Shown here one piece after another: positions 23,492-37,160 of a stretch of 64,000 bases of DNA (position 1 is its first letter; each line of letters opens with the position of its first letter). Under the pieces are notes generated by a model. It was not told the DNA's origin, did not search any database, and worked only from the letters and a program-made list of their open reading frames with translations. Position numbers and translations under genes: made by a program. The stretch covers positions 63,330,547-63,394,546 of the forward strand of contig CM060194.1 in NCBI GenBank assembly GCA_030549335.1, written 5' to 3'. The DNA is from Pontederia crassipes. Taxonomy: Eukaryota; Streptophyta; Magnoliopsida; Commelinales; Pontederiaceae.

Positions 23492-24561
23492 TTGTTTAAG
23501 CTAAAAGCAGATGCCTACTTCCTAATGTTGTTTAGTACATCAAAGGGGAATCAGGCCAAACGTGGTGAAGTTATGGTTAGTGATGTGCGCACTTTAACCA
23601 GACATGAAACTGGTTTCGCCTGAACAAAATCAGACTGCAGTTTCTTTTTGCCCGGGGATTGACGATTCATTTTGGTAGATCAGTAGCCGTTTAGTTTTAT
23701 AATTTTCTCATTATCTGGAGTTGTATCAGGAGTTGTACATGTAAAACCTTCTCTTTCACATATGGATCGACAATGGTTTCATCCATAAGCAATGCTATTT
23801 TGTAGAATTTTCTGGAAATTACTGGAGTAACCCTTAATTTCTTCAAAATTCTTTCAAGATGATCCTTGTCCAAGTCATCGTCGAGGTTGAAATACTAAAA
23901 TGTTATGCCAGGCAGGCCAAAAGGAGGATACTCAAATGCATGTATTGGCTTCCTTGCGCAAGTTTTGCATCCAATCCGTATCTGGAGTTTTTACTGAGTG
24001 CCAAAAATGTTAGTATACATGCTAAGGAGGATGAAGACTTCCAATTATGGCCTAACAGGTTTGTTTAAAAAAAAAAAGGCCTAACAGGTTGAGCATGATT
24101 CCGGCACCTAATGATTTTAAGTTCATTACATTGAAGAACACTTTCTTGGGTATATTAGTTTTTAAAAAGAAATCGAAAATTTTAGTTAGCATAATAGTTG
24201 AATTGAAATATTCGGATGAGAAAAGTTTTCAAATGATGAGATTTGGAATGTGCATGCGTATTTATATCGACTATGAAATTATTTGCAGGGCATATGCTTA
24301 TCATTAAACCACACAAGTTTCTTCCTCATTGCCACATCGAACAGCACTCATGTTGATTTGTTTCATTATAATTTCCCATCCGTAATCGAGGATAAGTCTC
24401 CGCGAGGAAATTGTGACCACTTTTGTAATAGTCAGAGAAGATCAGACCACCCAAATGGCCTGCCAGAACACAACTGGTGTGGGGCGTTTTCTATCCAGAA
24501 GACAGGGAAATTAAGCTGAATGCATGATGATTGAATCCAACCACCACTACATCTGTACATG
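23492..24561. other. OSB 3' UTR and intergenic DNA
   Basis: The OSB 3' UTR probably runs to about 23760-23830. Beyond it, frames of 60-80 codons exist without recognisable domains. No gene is supported. Confidence 0.4.
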
Positions 24562-24562
24562 A

Positions 24563-24621
<59 letters not shown>
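24562..24621. repeat. Compound (CT)n(AT)n microsatellite
   Basis: About twelve CT units run directly into about seventeen AT units, with no interruption. Likely length-polymorphic. Confidence 0.9.
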
Positions 24622-24625
<4 letters not shown>

Positions 24626-25351
24626 CGACCTTAGCCACTCACGCATGCATATTAATTATTAATTATATATAATACTATTTATTAATCCTCAATTGATACT
24701 TGTCTTGAACGGTTTGATTGATTACAATCTTTCAAGTGCACATCATCGATCTCAAGAGATGATCGACAACTTCTGAATCTGCGCACTTAAGAACGAAAAG
24801 AAAAAAAGATGGAAGACACTATTATATGGAATATGGATATGACCTACAAGACCTTTTTCTCCTCTCTTTTTTTTTTCTCTTTTTCCTTCCTTCAGTTTCC
24901 ATCTTCTCAAAAGTTGTGATGTATTACAAATGTCAAGTTCAAAATATATCTTAGACTTGCCTAACGTTTATACAAATATCACAAGCTAATTACAAATGTT
25001 TGGAAACATAATCAATTCTTTCTGTACAACTTTGAGAGTCAAACTGAATTAGCACCGAGTCAGAACTCTACATGCATGCATGAAGTCATGCAGACAAATA
25101 AGTCATACGAATTTTGAGAACCTTGGAGATTTCTTTCATATCTGGTTTTGGCCTTTCTTTTAGTTCAAATCGCGCAGATCTGCCAGCATAATCAAACTCG
25201 TGTATCTTTGAAATCTTCAAAACATGGGAAGCCGCTGCTTTCTTTGGTTGTTTAATTGGAGACCCCGCGCGTGCATGAAAACCTGGGGAACCCAAGCGAA
25301 AAAGAGTCCATGCAAAGTGCTCATGATCTCATGCGTGCCATCATCTTTTTG

Positions 25352-26258
25352 TTATCTTCCTGTTGCCCCACGACCTCTTGCTTCAGATCCTTTCATTATC
25401 CTCAACCTTTTGCAAGAAGAGGCGAACATCCTGCATCATGAATTAAAGATCCATGGTACGTAAGATTTTTGCATGATAAAAATATATATAAAAAAATGGT
25501 TCATCATAATTATAACATCATTTCAATTAATCGGATACTTACTCCCATGGAACATCTCCCACAAGCATCCAGTCTCCATCTTTATCCTCGTAGGTCATGG
25601 CGAAGTCCATGTTGCACCTTTCCATATTCCCAGAACCTGTGCACATATGATTATAATTAAGAGATCTGGTTTTCGTATATAATCCTTCGAAGTCTTTTTT
25701 TTTTCAGTGGATATATAGGACATGCAGTAAATTCTCACCTTGAGAAAAGCATTTAAACATGGCATCCAAGGCCTCCCTGAGCTCCTTGTAGCCCTTGTAG
25801 ACCTTGAGATCAATCTTTCTCAGATAAGGAGCCCCGTCCATGCTAACCTTCACCAAGAGTCCGCCGGCGGCCTCGACTTGATCAACTTTCTTTGCCTGGA
25901 AATTGTTCTTCCTGTACGATCTGACTGGTGGCCATCCGACAACCTGCTGCCTGCCATGCAATCAAACAACCATGTCAGTAACTTCCGAATTCAAAGAGCA
26001 GCCGGTAGATCAATGGACACTTGTTAAATATGAGAAGACAACTTACTTAGCAGGCGGAGCAGATTCTTGTCCTCTACCAGTAGATTCATCACCACCGGCT
26101 GAGGGCTTGCTGTTGCCCAAGAACTCCTCATCATCATCCGGACGTGCCCGTTTGGTCCCCTTTCCGGTCGCCGGTGAGTCGGTACCCGGCAGCCCGAGCC
26201 TCAGCTCCGTGGCCTTGTCTATGTCGTTCACATAGCAAGCTCCGTTTTCCATTGCCAT
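25352..26258 (-). CDS. Aux/IAA auxin-response repressor, short IAA1-4 type, 198 aa
   Basis: Four minus-strand exons join in phase: 26258-26047, 25950-25739, 25636-25543 and 25430-25352 (TAA), all GT-AG. Domain I has the EAR repressor motif TELRLGLPG (LRLGL at 19-23), which recruits TOPLESS co-repressors. Domain II has the degron [12 protein letters not shown] (GWPPV at 76-80), bound by TIR1/AFB and auxin and leading to destruction. The PB1 domains III/IV contain [33 protein letters not shown] and [13 protein letters not shown]. It would act in the nucleus by blocking ARF factors. All signature residues are present, so it should be auxin-degradable. Its short size and place opposite a second Aux/IAA gene fit the IAA1-4 group. 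The ATG at 26252 is an alternative start. Confidence 0.95.
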
Positions 26259-26454
26259 TTACCTCTCAGGCGAGTATATATGCAACCTCAAACAAGATTA
26301 TTCTCAACCCTCAGCAAACCGCAGCAATTAGCTCTGTGTGTTTGAGATCACAAATTTGCCGTGGAAGGAACACTTGTTGCAGCTGGAGGAGAAGATAATA
26401 TTGATATGTTTGTGGTGGAGATGTTGATGAGGGGAATCCTTTGAGGGGAGGAGA

Positions 26455-26462
26455 GTTTTATA
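26455..26462 (-). promoter_or_regulatory. TATA box of the minus-strand Aux/IAA gene
   Basis: The minus strand reads GGCTATAAAACTC, a strong TATA box about 200 bp upstream of the ATG. It predicts a start near 26425 and a 5' UTR of about 165 nt. I did not find a convincing auxin-response TGTCTC element close by. Confidence 0.6.
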
Positions 26463-27273
26463 GCCTCCCCTAATAAAATGGTATTGATAACGAGAAAGAG
26501 AGAGGACAATACAATGTGAAGGGGTAATATGGTCAATGAACTCATGACACGCTTAGGGTTTGCATGCATGGAGAGAGGGGCAACATGAGGCGTAGACAAC
26601 GAGGACGGTCGGTTCGGTAGGGGGCATGCCGTCAGGTCCTTCGCCGGCCCCTCCAGCCGGTCGATCGAGTACCACGCGACCGGTCTTATCGGACGGCTGC
26701 GATCCCATTGATGGCTCTCGAGCATGGAATCTCAGTCGTCTGATTGAGCAGGCGGACCCAAATTGGAGGCATGAGCATGTGAGCCAACGAAGCTGGTCTT
26801 GGTGTTTTAAATAATTAAAGGGTGCACATGATATGCCAAGACTTGGTCGGTTGGCCTACTACTTTCTTCTTTTTTTGCATTTAGCTTATAAGTAATTAAA
26901 TTTACTATTAATAAAATATAAGAGAGAAAATTGAGCATTTGTCTATAAATAAAGTTAAGGAATGGCACTGCTGTCGGGATCGGTGGATTTTATTTTATTT
27001 TCTTCCTGTACTTAATCTCTCTATAAATATTTCTTAATCTATTTTGAGGGTGAAAATATCATTTGTATCTTTGTTATAGACTATATCTTTAATTTGCAGG
27101 TAGGGTGTGTGGAACATAAGATATTAGTAATAGAACGTCACATGAGATTTCTTGACAAAATATATCGATCAGAATCTTGATGTCCCTCAAATGGAGATTA
27201 TGATGCCCAAGGACAACTTTGTCAAAACTTGTCTAACTGATATAATAATTAAGTTCTTTGTTAGGTAAAAATA

Positions 27274-27442
27274 CAACAACAACAACAAAGCCTTATCCTA
27301 CTAGGTATATGAAACATGGACCATACGACGTCATTCGTTGATTCATGTTCATGAGATAGGATTTTACCCTGGCTGTCGGAGCCTAACACAACTCTCCTCC
27401 TTTATTCGGACTTGAGACCGACTATAAAACATAAGCGGAGTT
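27274..27442 (-). mobile_element. Short RTE-derived (SINE-like) retroposon, copy 1
   Basis: The flanking target duplication is TTTGTTAGGTAAAAATA (27257-27273) and TTTGTTCGGTAAAAATA (27443-27459), differing at one base. On the minus strand the element starts near TTTTATAGTCGGTC, includes AATAAAGGAGGAG and CATGAACATG, and ends with GGATAAGGCTTTG and (TTG)n. The tail equals that of the RTE LINE at 22 kb. The body matches the copy at 55284. At 169 bp it is non-coding. Confidence 0.8.
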
Positions 27443-28723
27443 TTTGTTCGGTAAAAATAATGTCGTATATCTTTATTAAGCCATGCACATATAAAAAAAA
27501 TGGTATATGAAACATCATGCTAGTTAATTAGTTTGCAATCAAAGATGGTATTTGATATGGAGACTAAGTAAATTGTCTAAGGTTGAACAATTCTAATCAC
27601 CTTTCTAATAGTAGCCATTGATTCTGTACACACGACTTCCATGGATCGAGGTTCTTAATTTGTATTAATTACTGTTATCTGATCAAGAAACATGCATGCT
27701 CGATTATTGCATTTTTTTTGTCATGTTAATTATTCTCTACATGTATTATGCCCTAAGTAATTAAAGAATGGTAACGCACGCAACTTTATGTATGAAGAAG
27801 ATCACCACCTCTGCCCGTTTCTAAATTTAAAACTTGTAAACAAAGTTTTTACATTATTCGACTGTCAACGTTATATCTTCACCACCACATTTACTTTTCC
27901 TTGTTGCATTATTTCTGAAAGCTAACATCATGCATGCATGCACGTGATAGATGAAATGGAAAATTTCAGATTAATTCCACGACTTCCTTAATCCTTATCT
28001 TTGAATTATTATATATATGATAACAACTAAATTGTCTCTTTGAATAGGCTGCAAAATGTTTTTTTTTAAAAAATTATAAAGGGAGATGCGAGACTTAGTA
28101 TAACGAAAGAAAAGATAAATTTAAAAACAAATGACACATAATTTTAATCAATGAGATTTGAGCTCTAGACCTCTTTATCAACACAATAAAATGGCAGTGT
28201 TCCATGTCTCACACAAAACTAAAGCTTGATTTTTAATTAACAGTTTATTACAGTGCAGTTAATTTAAGCAAGATTTATTTCCTTTATCTACAAAAGAAAC
28301 CTACTTGCAATGAGATTTGCAGTCTCAACCATTCACCCCCTCAAAATAATTGACAAAATAAATAAAGGGTAAAAGTAACAAGTAGCGGCAATAGTTTTAC
28401 GTTAAACATCTTAGTTGGGTTGGACGGTGGATTGTCCAATAGTTGACTAGTAAAAAAATCAAAATCCATTTCAATAATTGAGACCGACACGGAGGGCCCT
28501 TATTACTTGTTAGGGTAGGCTTGATAAAGTACAATCTTAATTATTTCGGCTTGTTAGGAGATGCCAGACATTTTTTTCAAAGAAGTAGGACCTCTGATAG
28601 GCACTTATCAATATCTGAAATAATCAATGGCACACAGCAGTGTGCACCGTACGGCTACAAATAAAGCAAACACTGGTTCTGTTTCATCTTGTGAGTTTAA
28701 CCTACATACATGAGACCAAATAG

Positions 28724-28760
<37 letters not shown>

Positions 28761-31186
28761 TGAGTATATATAGCAACAATGCATATTTAGCAAGTATATT
28801 ATGATGATATTATTTGACTAGTTGAAGTTATTTGCGATATATATATATAGCCATGTAGATAATAATGGAATGTACACACAGTCATTTCTTTATATATCAT
28901 AATTGATTGTCTGAGTGTTTTAACTACTACTATTTATCATATTACTTAACGAGTGTAAGTTTTCTTCCACCGCATAGAAAAGTCTCGTTCATCAGATGTG
29001 ATGGAGAAGAACCAACTTATGCCTTCTCACTGCTCAATTTTGTTTCTTGCATGCAGCGCCTGAACTGTGTAGGCACAATGCTGCAAGCTGTTTGCCTTCC
29101 CCCATTCATCTGTCGGCATATAGCAGGAAAAAAATGGGCAACTGTGTACCAGTGCCCCCCATCTATGTATTATGCTTTCTGTGCCACACGGATGCGCATT
29201 AGAAAGCCACCAGGACCTTATTAAAGTTGTCATATTTAATGATATAACTAACTAAATCAAGCATTCTTATTAGCGTGTGTGTATATATATATACACACAC
29301 CATGTTTTACTTCAGTACTGAGTTAATAGTAGTATACAGTCTTTAATTGTAGTATACAGTCATACAGATAACCAGTTTCCTAATTAGTTTTCTTTTTTCA
29401 TTCTGCACTAACTTTTTTTAACTGGGAAGGTTATCCGTCCTCGATTAATTAATCTAATTCAATATGAAGAGAGCAAAAGCTTAAAACGCATCTGACCGGA
29501 GACTTTGGGATTGGGTATTGGGCTGGCATCACATAATGTTATACCTCAACGAACTCCATTAATTTATATTCTGATGTTTTTTCCCCAAAGGAAAAGAGTA
29601 GATTTAGAAGAAGATAATGGTACGTATGGCACCGAAGCTTGACATGGCAACTGTTTTAGCCATCCATGCAGGCAGTCATGAATCGACCAAAAGGTCCCTC
29701 ACATTAACACCGCCGACCGACTTGAATGCCATTAAAATCTCGATAGGTAGATTGACAAAAAGTTAAGTCCACATCCCACGTGCAAAGTTGACACGCTCGA
29801 TCGATCGATCCATCCATCCATCGGCAACGGCAACACCATTGCATGTCATTATGGCCGAGAGCTCCAGATCTAATTATGACATCATGTAAACAAATAAAAA
29901 TTGCAAACATATATACTTAGTATAATACCATGCATGTTATAATGACATGCTTAAAAAAAGAAAATATAATATCATGCTTACATGAAATGATTAACTAATG
30001 AACATACATGAGATATTTTTTCGATGTAAGTGTGCATAAATCAATGTGTGATCAACATTTATGTGCTAGGTATGTGGTGTTAATTTATATTTGCATCAAA
30101 ACATGTGTACTGGTGCAGTGTGTACATTATAAAGTTTGCAGGTGACAGAAGCCCATGCAGATTTAATAGCTTCTGGACGGATGACCTTGGGAATGTACTG
30201 CACGCCATATATCCAAGCAGATGGAAACAGAATACCTTACGTGTGGTCCTTCCTCCCTCACTGCTCTGTCTGCAAGCTACAGAACTAAATGAAGACAGCC
30301 AATCTTCCAGCTCACTTGACAGAGATGCCTTGTGTATTTGTGTTCGACGTCCAAGACTTTGACTCTCTCTCTCGCTCTCTCTCTCTCTGTCGCTCGCTCG
30401 CTCGCCGGAGGGAACAAGGTCACAGTCTCATTTAAGTAGCGTTCTTTCGTATTGCCTCTCATATTTCGTCCCACTTATGAAAAGTATTTGCAGAAATAAA
30501 AACTGCCAAGGCCATTGGACTGACGTGTTTGGATTTTGTCTCCCAATTAGGACATGTCCATGCATGATTTGATTTGAATATTCAAATTTTAATTTAACGT
30601 TTTTAACTTTGTTATTAAATCTGGTGTATATATATATATATATATAGGGTGAGAAGTATATTAAGTTAAGTTATAGTATACAGTAAGTCGATTGATTTAT
30701 TGTATAATTAAAATTCATCTTGATAATTATTATAATAAGTCGATGACAGCGTACATAGGTTTTCCTATCGTTATTTTAAACATTGTTGAGCTTATCCATG
30801 CTAACAAATAGTTTTATTTTACCCCTCTAAATAGCACATTAAATTAGGGTTTTATTCTATCATCATGTTATTTTAAAAAAAAAAACTACCACCTTTACTT
30901 ACTCCGGAGCCCTGGGCACGTTAAATTAACGAGAAAAGGCATCATTGTTCATGGGCACACTGCTGGCCCTAATTGGCCCCATGCACGGCTACGGCCATCA
31001 CTTTCAAGCGGAAGGAAGGACGTTGTTGTCATCCCTCACTTGCGTACCCACTGCGCCCTGTCGTCCATAAGAGGAGCCAACCCGCAGGGAGTGACTCAGA
31101 AGCAAGGGCTGTGAACGCGCACTGCATCAGGCCACACGGGTGGCCTCGACGACGACATGCATCAGATCGACATACATGTATCCATG

Positions 31187-31378
31187 GCCACCTCCATGAT
31201 ATCGTTCAAGTCCATGGCCCTCCCCGGCCTCTTTCTCCTCCTCGTTTCATCTTCTTTCCACTTCTTCATCTCCTCCTACTCCTCCTATTGCTGCTGCTGC
31301 ATGCATCATGATGAACTGGAAGATGGTGATGTGGTGGGGAAGATGCACAAGTGTTGCCCACGTATGTATATATCGATC
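31187..31378 (+). other. Possible small secreted-peptide exon, unrecognised
   Basis: Within a 199-codon frame (31157-31756), an ATG at 31187 begins a stretch with a signal-peptide-like hydrophobic core (MALPGLFLLLV from 31214). A four-cysteine run, an acidic patch (DELEDGD) and KMHKCCPR follow. CAC/GTATGT near 31360 could be a splice donor. I do not recognise a family, and the rest of the frame is less gene-like. It may be chance. Confidence 0.2.
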
Positions 31379-33367
31379 AGTGTGTGTAGATATAATATAT
31401 TGATCCATCTCAAACGTGTGGAAGGGATCGCGCTTTGGCCCGTGTGCAATGAATTATCGATCTCTTCGGCTTTAAATCTTGATGTTGATGCGGCCGATCC
31501 AAAGGGTAGCAGGGTCGCGTTCATCCTCATGGTACTCGTTACGGCCAGCCAGTACGTACGTCCAATCATTCAACTAGCGTGCTTTGACCTAATTGCATCA
31601 CGCCTCATCCCCATGCAATGCATGCAGTTCATTTCTGCTCCACCTTCTCCTTTCTTGATGATTAGAAGGGTCCTGTGTGTTAAGATCGTGTATATTGGTA
31701 TAATCACTTTACTTACAGAACGCATGTCTAGGGAAATTGTTCGATGCATGCTCTAATGATTCTAATTAAGGGAAACTGGGGTGAACCATCCATTACTATT
31801 ACAATTATTTTAAAAAAGATGATATAATATGGGAGACTTCATGAACAAATGCACTGCAACCCAAATCCAACATTTATTGGAGCTCAAAGCCTTGTAACCG
31901 TGCAATGTTATCTCACATGCACGTGTGCTGTCTTTTGGAGTCTTCTTGCTCCCTATATTGGTGGATCGATCACGAGCTAATAAGAGTTATGACGGCCTGA
32001 TCATAGCTTTTGGAGTCGCAAAATTATATATTAAAAGATACAATAAAAAAGGTGGTTCAGTCCATATCGATATTATGTATATATGCACATACATGCATGT
32101 ATATGGAATTCGATGGTCACTTTTGGTCAGCTATCAACCTTACAGAGACTTTCTTTCGTTGCCCATACAAGTTTGTTTTCCATGCATGAATATTATATAA
32201 TATATATATATATATATATGTATATATCATCCTTACCGAGATTCTTTTTTATTGCCCATACAAGCTTGTTTGCCACGCATGTATATATATACACAAATAT
32301 GCATATACCTGTATGTAAATGTATAATTGTCTTTTTCCTCAGGAGACGATAAGATCAAAATCAACTGTTTACTGAAGCAGACATCTGTAAGTTCAGATAG
32401 AGGACAATTTTTGCTTTAGCATAAACCATGAGGCATGAGCTCGATGTCTGATTATTTTTCATTTCATGCTCCTTTGGTTAAGCCGAGGGAAATTACAGAA
32501 ACCATCAGGCATTTAATGGCTAAAATTAACAGCGATATTGTTCTTCTTGATTAAGGAATATTGCCAACACATGCCCCTGACATATGTTCAAACTGAGAGA
32601 TATGCATATGAATACGATCGATCCCAAAATTTTAAGAGGACGGGACCAGTGGCGTTGATCGAGTTGTTTTGGCAGGAATAGTATGCATCACATTGATTAA
32701 CATGGGTTGGGTGACACCATTAGGTCCTTGTCAATTCTGCACCACGTAAATAATTAAGCACTTGTGGCGCGTATCCAAACTGCAACTAAGTTGGAGGTGC
32801 TTCAATGAATAGTAATGTTTCACAGCTGTGCTTTTTAGTCTGGACGCTGTTCTTTGTGGACCTCTCTCTCTCTCTCTCGCGCGCGCGTGTGCGTGTGCGT
32901 GTTCTGTGACAAGACTAAGTCATGGCTCCGGTTATGTTGAAACAGATACCAGTGGCCAAAGTTGGATAGTGCTGCAATGAATTAATGCACCATTCGTTTA
33001 GATATCTTGCACGAAAACAGTGAGTATAGAAAGGATTATTCTGTGACGAGGAAGAAAAATGTAGTCTCTCTTTGTTAGTCAACACTGAACTAATTGACCT
33101 AACAATCCAATTTGTTTGTGGTCGAGAAATATCGTCTTGGGGTCCATAACCTGTTTCTATCTTCAGCTACCTCTGATCGATCAAGCCCTTCATAGTTAAT
33201 CCTCTGTACATATCGTTTTAATAATCTGAAGATCACGTATATTTTACCTCTCACGTAGTTATTTCATGGCTCCTCTTAAATGAGATTTAATTTATGACTT
33301 AATTTTCCATTTCCCAAGGCGAGGACATTGCTAAGAAATAGATGAATTTGAAATAATCTTCATAGGA

Positions 33368-33404
<37 letters not shown>

Positions 33405-34118
33405 TACATACATGAGATCTTACTTTATAAACTAATAATCCGATCACATAACTTCTCATGCACACAGCATCTTCCTGACAAGGTTCTTATGAAAAAACTC
33501 ATGTGGTCACATTGCTATACCATGAAACGGGCACATGAAATAAACTACTTAGAAGCTTTATTAAGCATCTACAGTTCACATGCATATAACCATTAATGGT
33601 GAACTACCATCGCAGAGATTTCTGTACCCTTCTATATTAATACAGAAATAACAACAGCATCCCAAACCAGCTACTTGAGATACACATATAAAAACTTTAG
33701 GTACGTGCATGGACCGGGTACACTATTTCCAGCCAAAAGTTACGTACGAGAGCAAACTCTAATTTAAGATGGACCTCACGTCAGCCCTGTAAAACTTAAG
33801 AGAATCTTGCAAGCTAGTAATTGTGGTACATGCATGATTGATGCATGCATTCAAGCCTCTTAATAAAGGGATCGAATACAGAGCACCTTGAAACAATTAT
33901 TTAATCAACAGCTCGGCAGTAATTAAGACTCTCTCCCTTGGAGAGAATCTACTATATACGCACGTCCATGAACCCTAATTATCTAGAGACCGTGCGCCGA
34001 CCATCTGCGATTAAAAAAAATTAGTGTCTAGACATGTAAGTTCATGCATATGGCCATATGGATCATTGAGCATCCCATGACATCTTCCTGTACACATAAA
34101 TAAATAAATAAATCGTCT

Positions 34119-34177
<59 letters not shown>

Positions 34178-34823
34178 TAGATTGGGATTGGGGTAATTAG
34201 GATAAGTTGGGCAAAGTTCGATCCCTTCAATGCTCCTATCTTAATTTTTTTTATACATCTCAAGTGATGAATTATCAACCATAACATCAACATCACCTTT
34301 TCATGCATGTACACGAAGTTTATAAGTATATATTTCTTAGAAAATCAGACCTGAATTTTTTTTACTTTCGTTTGGTATGGAATTAATTTAAAAAAATGAA
34401 AAGAAATAATTAATTGAAAGGTTTCCAATTAGCTTTCGACGAAATTAATTACGAAAAGTAACGGTCTGGCCATTACCTTAGAGACTGAGGATTTGATTTA
34501 ATTCTATCACACGATCGTACGGTTATCATGATTTTGTAGCTGTGATCGATCAATCAATGCCTATTTTTGCAAGCTATTTCTAATGCATATAATAAAAATG
34601 AACAGCATAGTTTCAGTGGCACACTGGCACCAAAAGCTTTTGAAATTATGTTAACACATGAAAATAGACTATCATATAGTATATCATATAACCAGGGAGA
34701 CAAATTCTGTAAATAAGCTCCAAAATTACTTGATGGGCATTCATATGAACAACAGAATTAATCCAATAAAAATAAAAAAAACTAATTTCCCTCCTTTATG
34801 AAATTAAATTAATAATTCCTTTG

Positions 34824-34854
<31 letters not shown>

Positions 34855-35803
34855 AGATGAGACATGGAGCACATGGAGGTGTGGGAGTTTTAACCAACCC
34901 TCTCCGAACACGCCCACGTGGGTCCCTTTCTCTATTCTCTTTCCTCTCTCTTCCCGAATCTACTCACATGCCCCGGAAACTCGACCCGCCCGGCACCCGG
35001 CGAACCCCCACCACGAGTCCCTGCCTTCCGCCAACTTTTTATATATATATAATTATGGGCGAACACCTCTGCCTGCCTCCGAACAAGAATAAGTTAACAT
35101 CTTTATATTCATAATTAATATAAAAAAATTATATTCAATTTCGATTAGATGATCAATTGGAATTTAAAAAAAAAAGAAAGAAAGACAAGCCGAACTATGT
35201 TATGTGCATCTTTCAAAAATTAGGTAACCTTGAGAATTTCAAATAAATAGATACATAATATTATTCCTTTTAAATATATACTAGTTATTAACACCTGATT
35301 AATTTAATATTTAGAATGAAAAATAACAAGATGATATTTTTTAACAAAATATCGTTGAATGATTACTTTTCTGTCAACTTAAGACTCGGACTTAAGAATC
35401 AATTGAGTTAATCAAATTTGACTTATATAACAGTTCTTTATGAACTACTAACAAGTGGTAATGATCATAGAAAATAAGATTACCATCGATAAAGATGACG
35501 AACACAAACATTAACATCTCTCTCACATGTGGTCACTGGGGATGCGGATGAGTCCACCCATGGGCTTTTCTGATCGGGATGAGATCCCCTCCGATCGGAA
35601 CGGATCGTTTCCCGGCCGCCGGAGTGGCGCGGCGCGGGCTCCACCGTCGCGTGGGTTCCGTTTTCGCAATGGGTGACGTCACTGCTACCAGGGGCGTGTA
35701 TCCGACCGAGACGCGCGTCGGGCTCAATGGGGCGTCGGACGGGGTGCGTACGTCAGACAGCAGTGGACTCACGGTGGGCCACAACCCACGAGCCGCGGCC
35801 CCT

Positions 35804-35817
35804 TTAAAATATATATA
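35804..35817 (+). promoter_or_regulatory. TATA box of the plus-strand Aux/IAA gene
   Basis: TTTAAAATATATATA at the edge of a GC-rich promoter, about 165 bp before the ATG. It predicts a start near 35840. The leader that follows (35868-35972) is an almost unbroken GA/purine tract, a known binding context for plant BPC/GAGA factors (inference). Confidence 0.6.
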
Positions 35818-35980
35818 ACAAGACGCCCCTCCCCCTTTGGACTCGTTAGCGAACGCAGACGGGAGATAAGAGAAGACAGAGAAAGAGATCAGAGAGAGAG
35901 AGAGAAAGAAGAGCTACCGGGACAGAGAGAGGTGGAGAGACAGAGCAAGAGAGGGGGAGAGAGAGAGAGCGCATCCGAGA

Positions 35981-37129
35981 ATGACGAGTGCGTTACTCGT
36001 CTCCCGCGGAGACGACTATGGTTCGGGGCTGGAGACGGAGCTGAGGCTCGGACTGCCGGGAGGAGTGGCGCTGGAGGCCGACCAGCTGGGAGGAGCTGCT
36101 GCTGCTGCTGCAAAGAAGAGGGGGTACGAGGAGACCATCGACCTCAAGCTGAAGCTGCAGACTTCGTCTTCGTCGGACGACGAGAAGGTCTCGCCGGATG
36201 ACAAGGTGAAGAGGTCGTCCCCCCAGAAGGATGCTGCTGCTAATGATGCTGAGACCAGGCCGCCTGCTCCCAAGTACGTCTCTCTTCACGTCCATCTGTT
36301 TTTTTTTTTTTAATGAACGTGGATCGATCTCTCGTTTGGAGCTTGACGTTTACGTTATACGTTTTTAGCAGATGATCCAATTAAGTTTCCCATAAGTTTT
36401 ATGGTATAATTAGTATATATTACATGCAAGTATGCAACCAACAGAAACACTGTACAATCTGAAACATTTGCGTAGTATACTTAGCACTTCATGCAAAAGT
36501 AATACTCATTTCATTCATGTATTGAATATGCCAACATTTTTCCCGAAACCCAAAGGGTATTGAATGTGAGTAAATATGAAATGAATATAATAGTTGTCTA
36601 TGCATCTCAATGGGATCGCCAATTAATGCATCTGACCATTTTGTTCCTGTTTTTTTTTAAAAAATTTGCCTTTCCGTATGGTTTTGCACTGTTATTTCAT
36701 GTGTATAGGTTAGATTTTGATAGTTATAATATTACGATGCTTCTGAACATGCTGCATGAGGAATTGTCTGTCTACTTCCTTATATGGATTCCAAATATTT
36801 CTCCACTGAGCGGAGGTAACAGATCAGGCCACTATGGCTTCTTTTTAGTCCAAATTAAGGAGAGAGAAATATTTTTTTTGGGAAACTTTTCGTGACGAAC
36901 AACTGTTCTCTATGGAAACATCAATTTTATCTGTCCACTAGTAAGAAAACAAAAAGAACATAGGAACGCAAATTGTTAGCTTCCCTGCACATATAGAATG
37001 CAGAAATAACAGAAGATAGCTCACCTGATCGATGGTCGTCTTTATTGTTTGCACATGCATATGGGATCGTAGGCTCATTTTTCTGATTGAACAAATAGAG
37101 CTTATATGTATATGTATATGTATGTATAA

Positions 37130-37160
<31 letters not shown>

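Larger units (their letters stand above)
26463..35803. other. Long spacer between the divergent Aux/IAA genes
   Basis: About 9 kb holding no gene I can support. It contains the RTE-derived element at 27.3 kb and many (AT)n tracts (about 28727-28757, 30630-30648, 32201-32220, 33370-33400, 34123-34175, 34826-34854). It also has a GATC/CATC run near 29797-29822, a CT-rich tract at 30361-30405 and scattered GCATGC words. Reading frames of 60-110 codons are unsupported. Upstream regulatory DNA of both genes presumably lies here. Confidence 0.6.

Noticed and set aside
28907-29224. 105-codon plus frame in the Aux/IAA spacer
   Set aside because: No domain, no splice continuation and unusual composition. 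It is consistent with chance.
31379-31756. Remainder of the 199-codon frame
   Set aside because: The sequence after the CCPR segment loses any secreted-peptide character and contains no recognisable motif.
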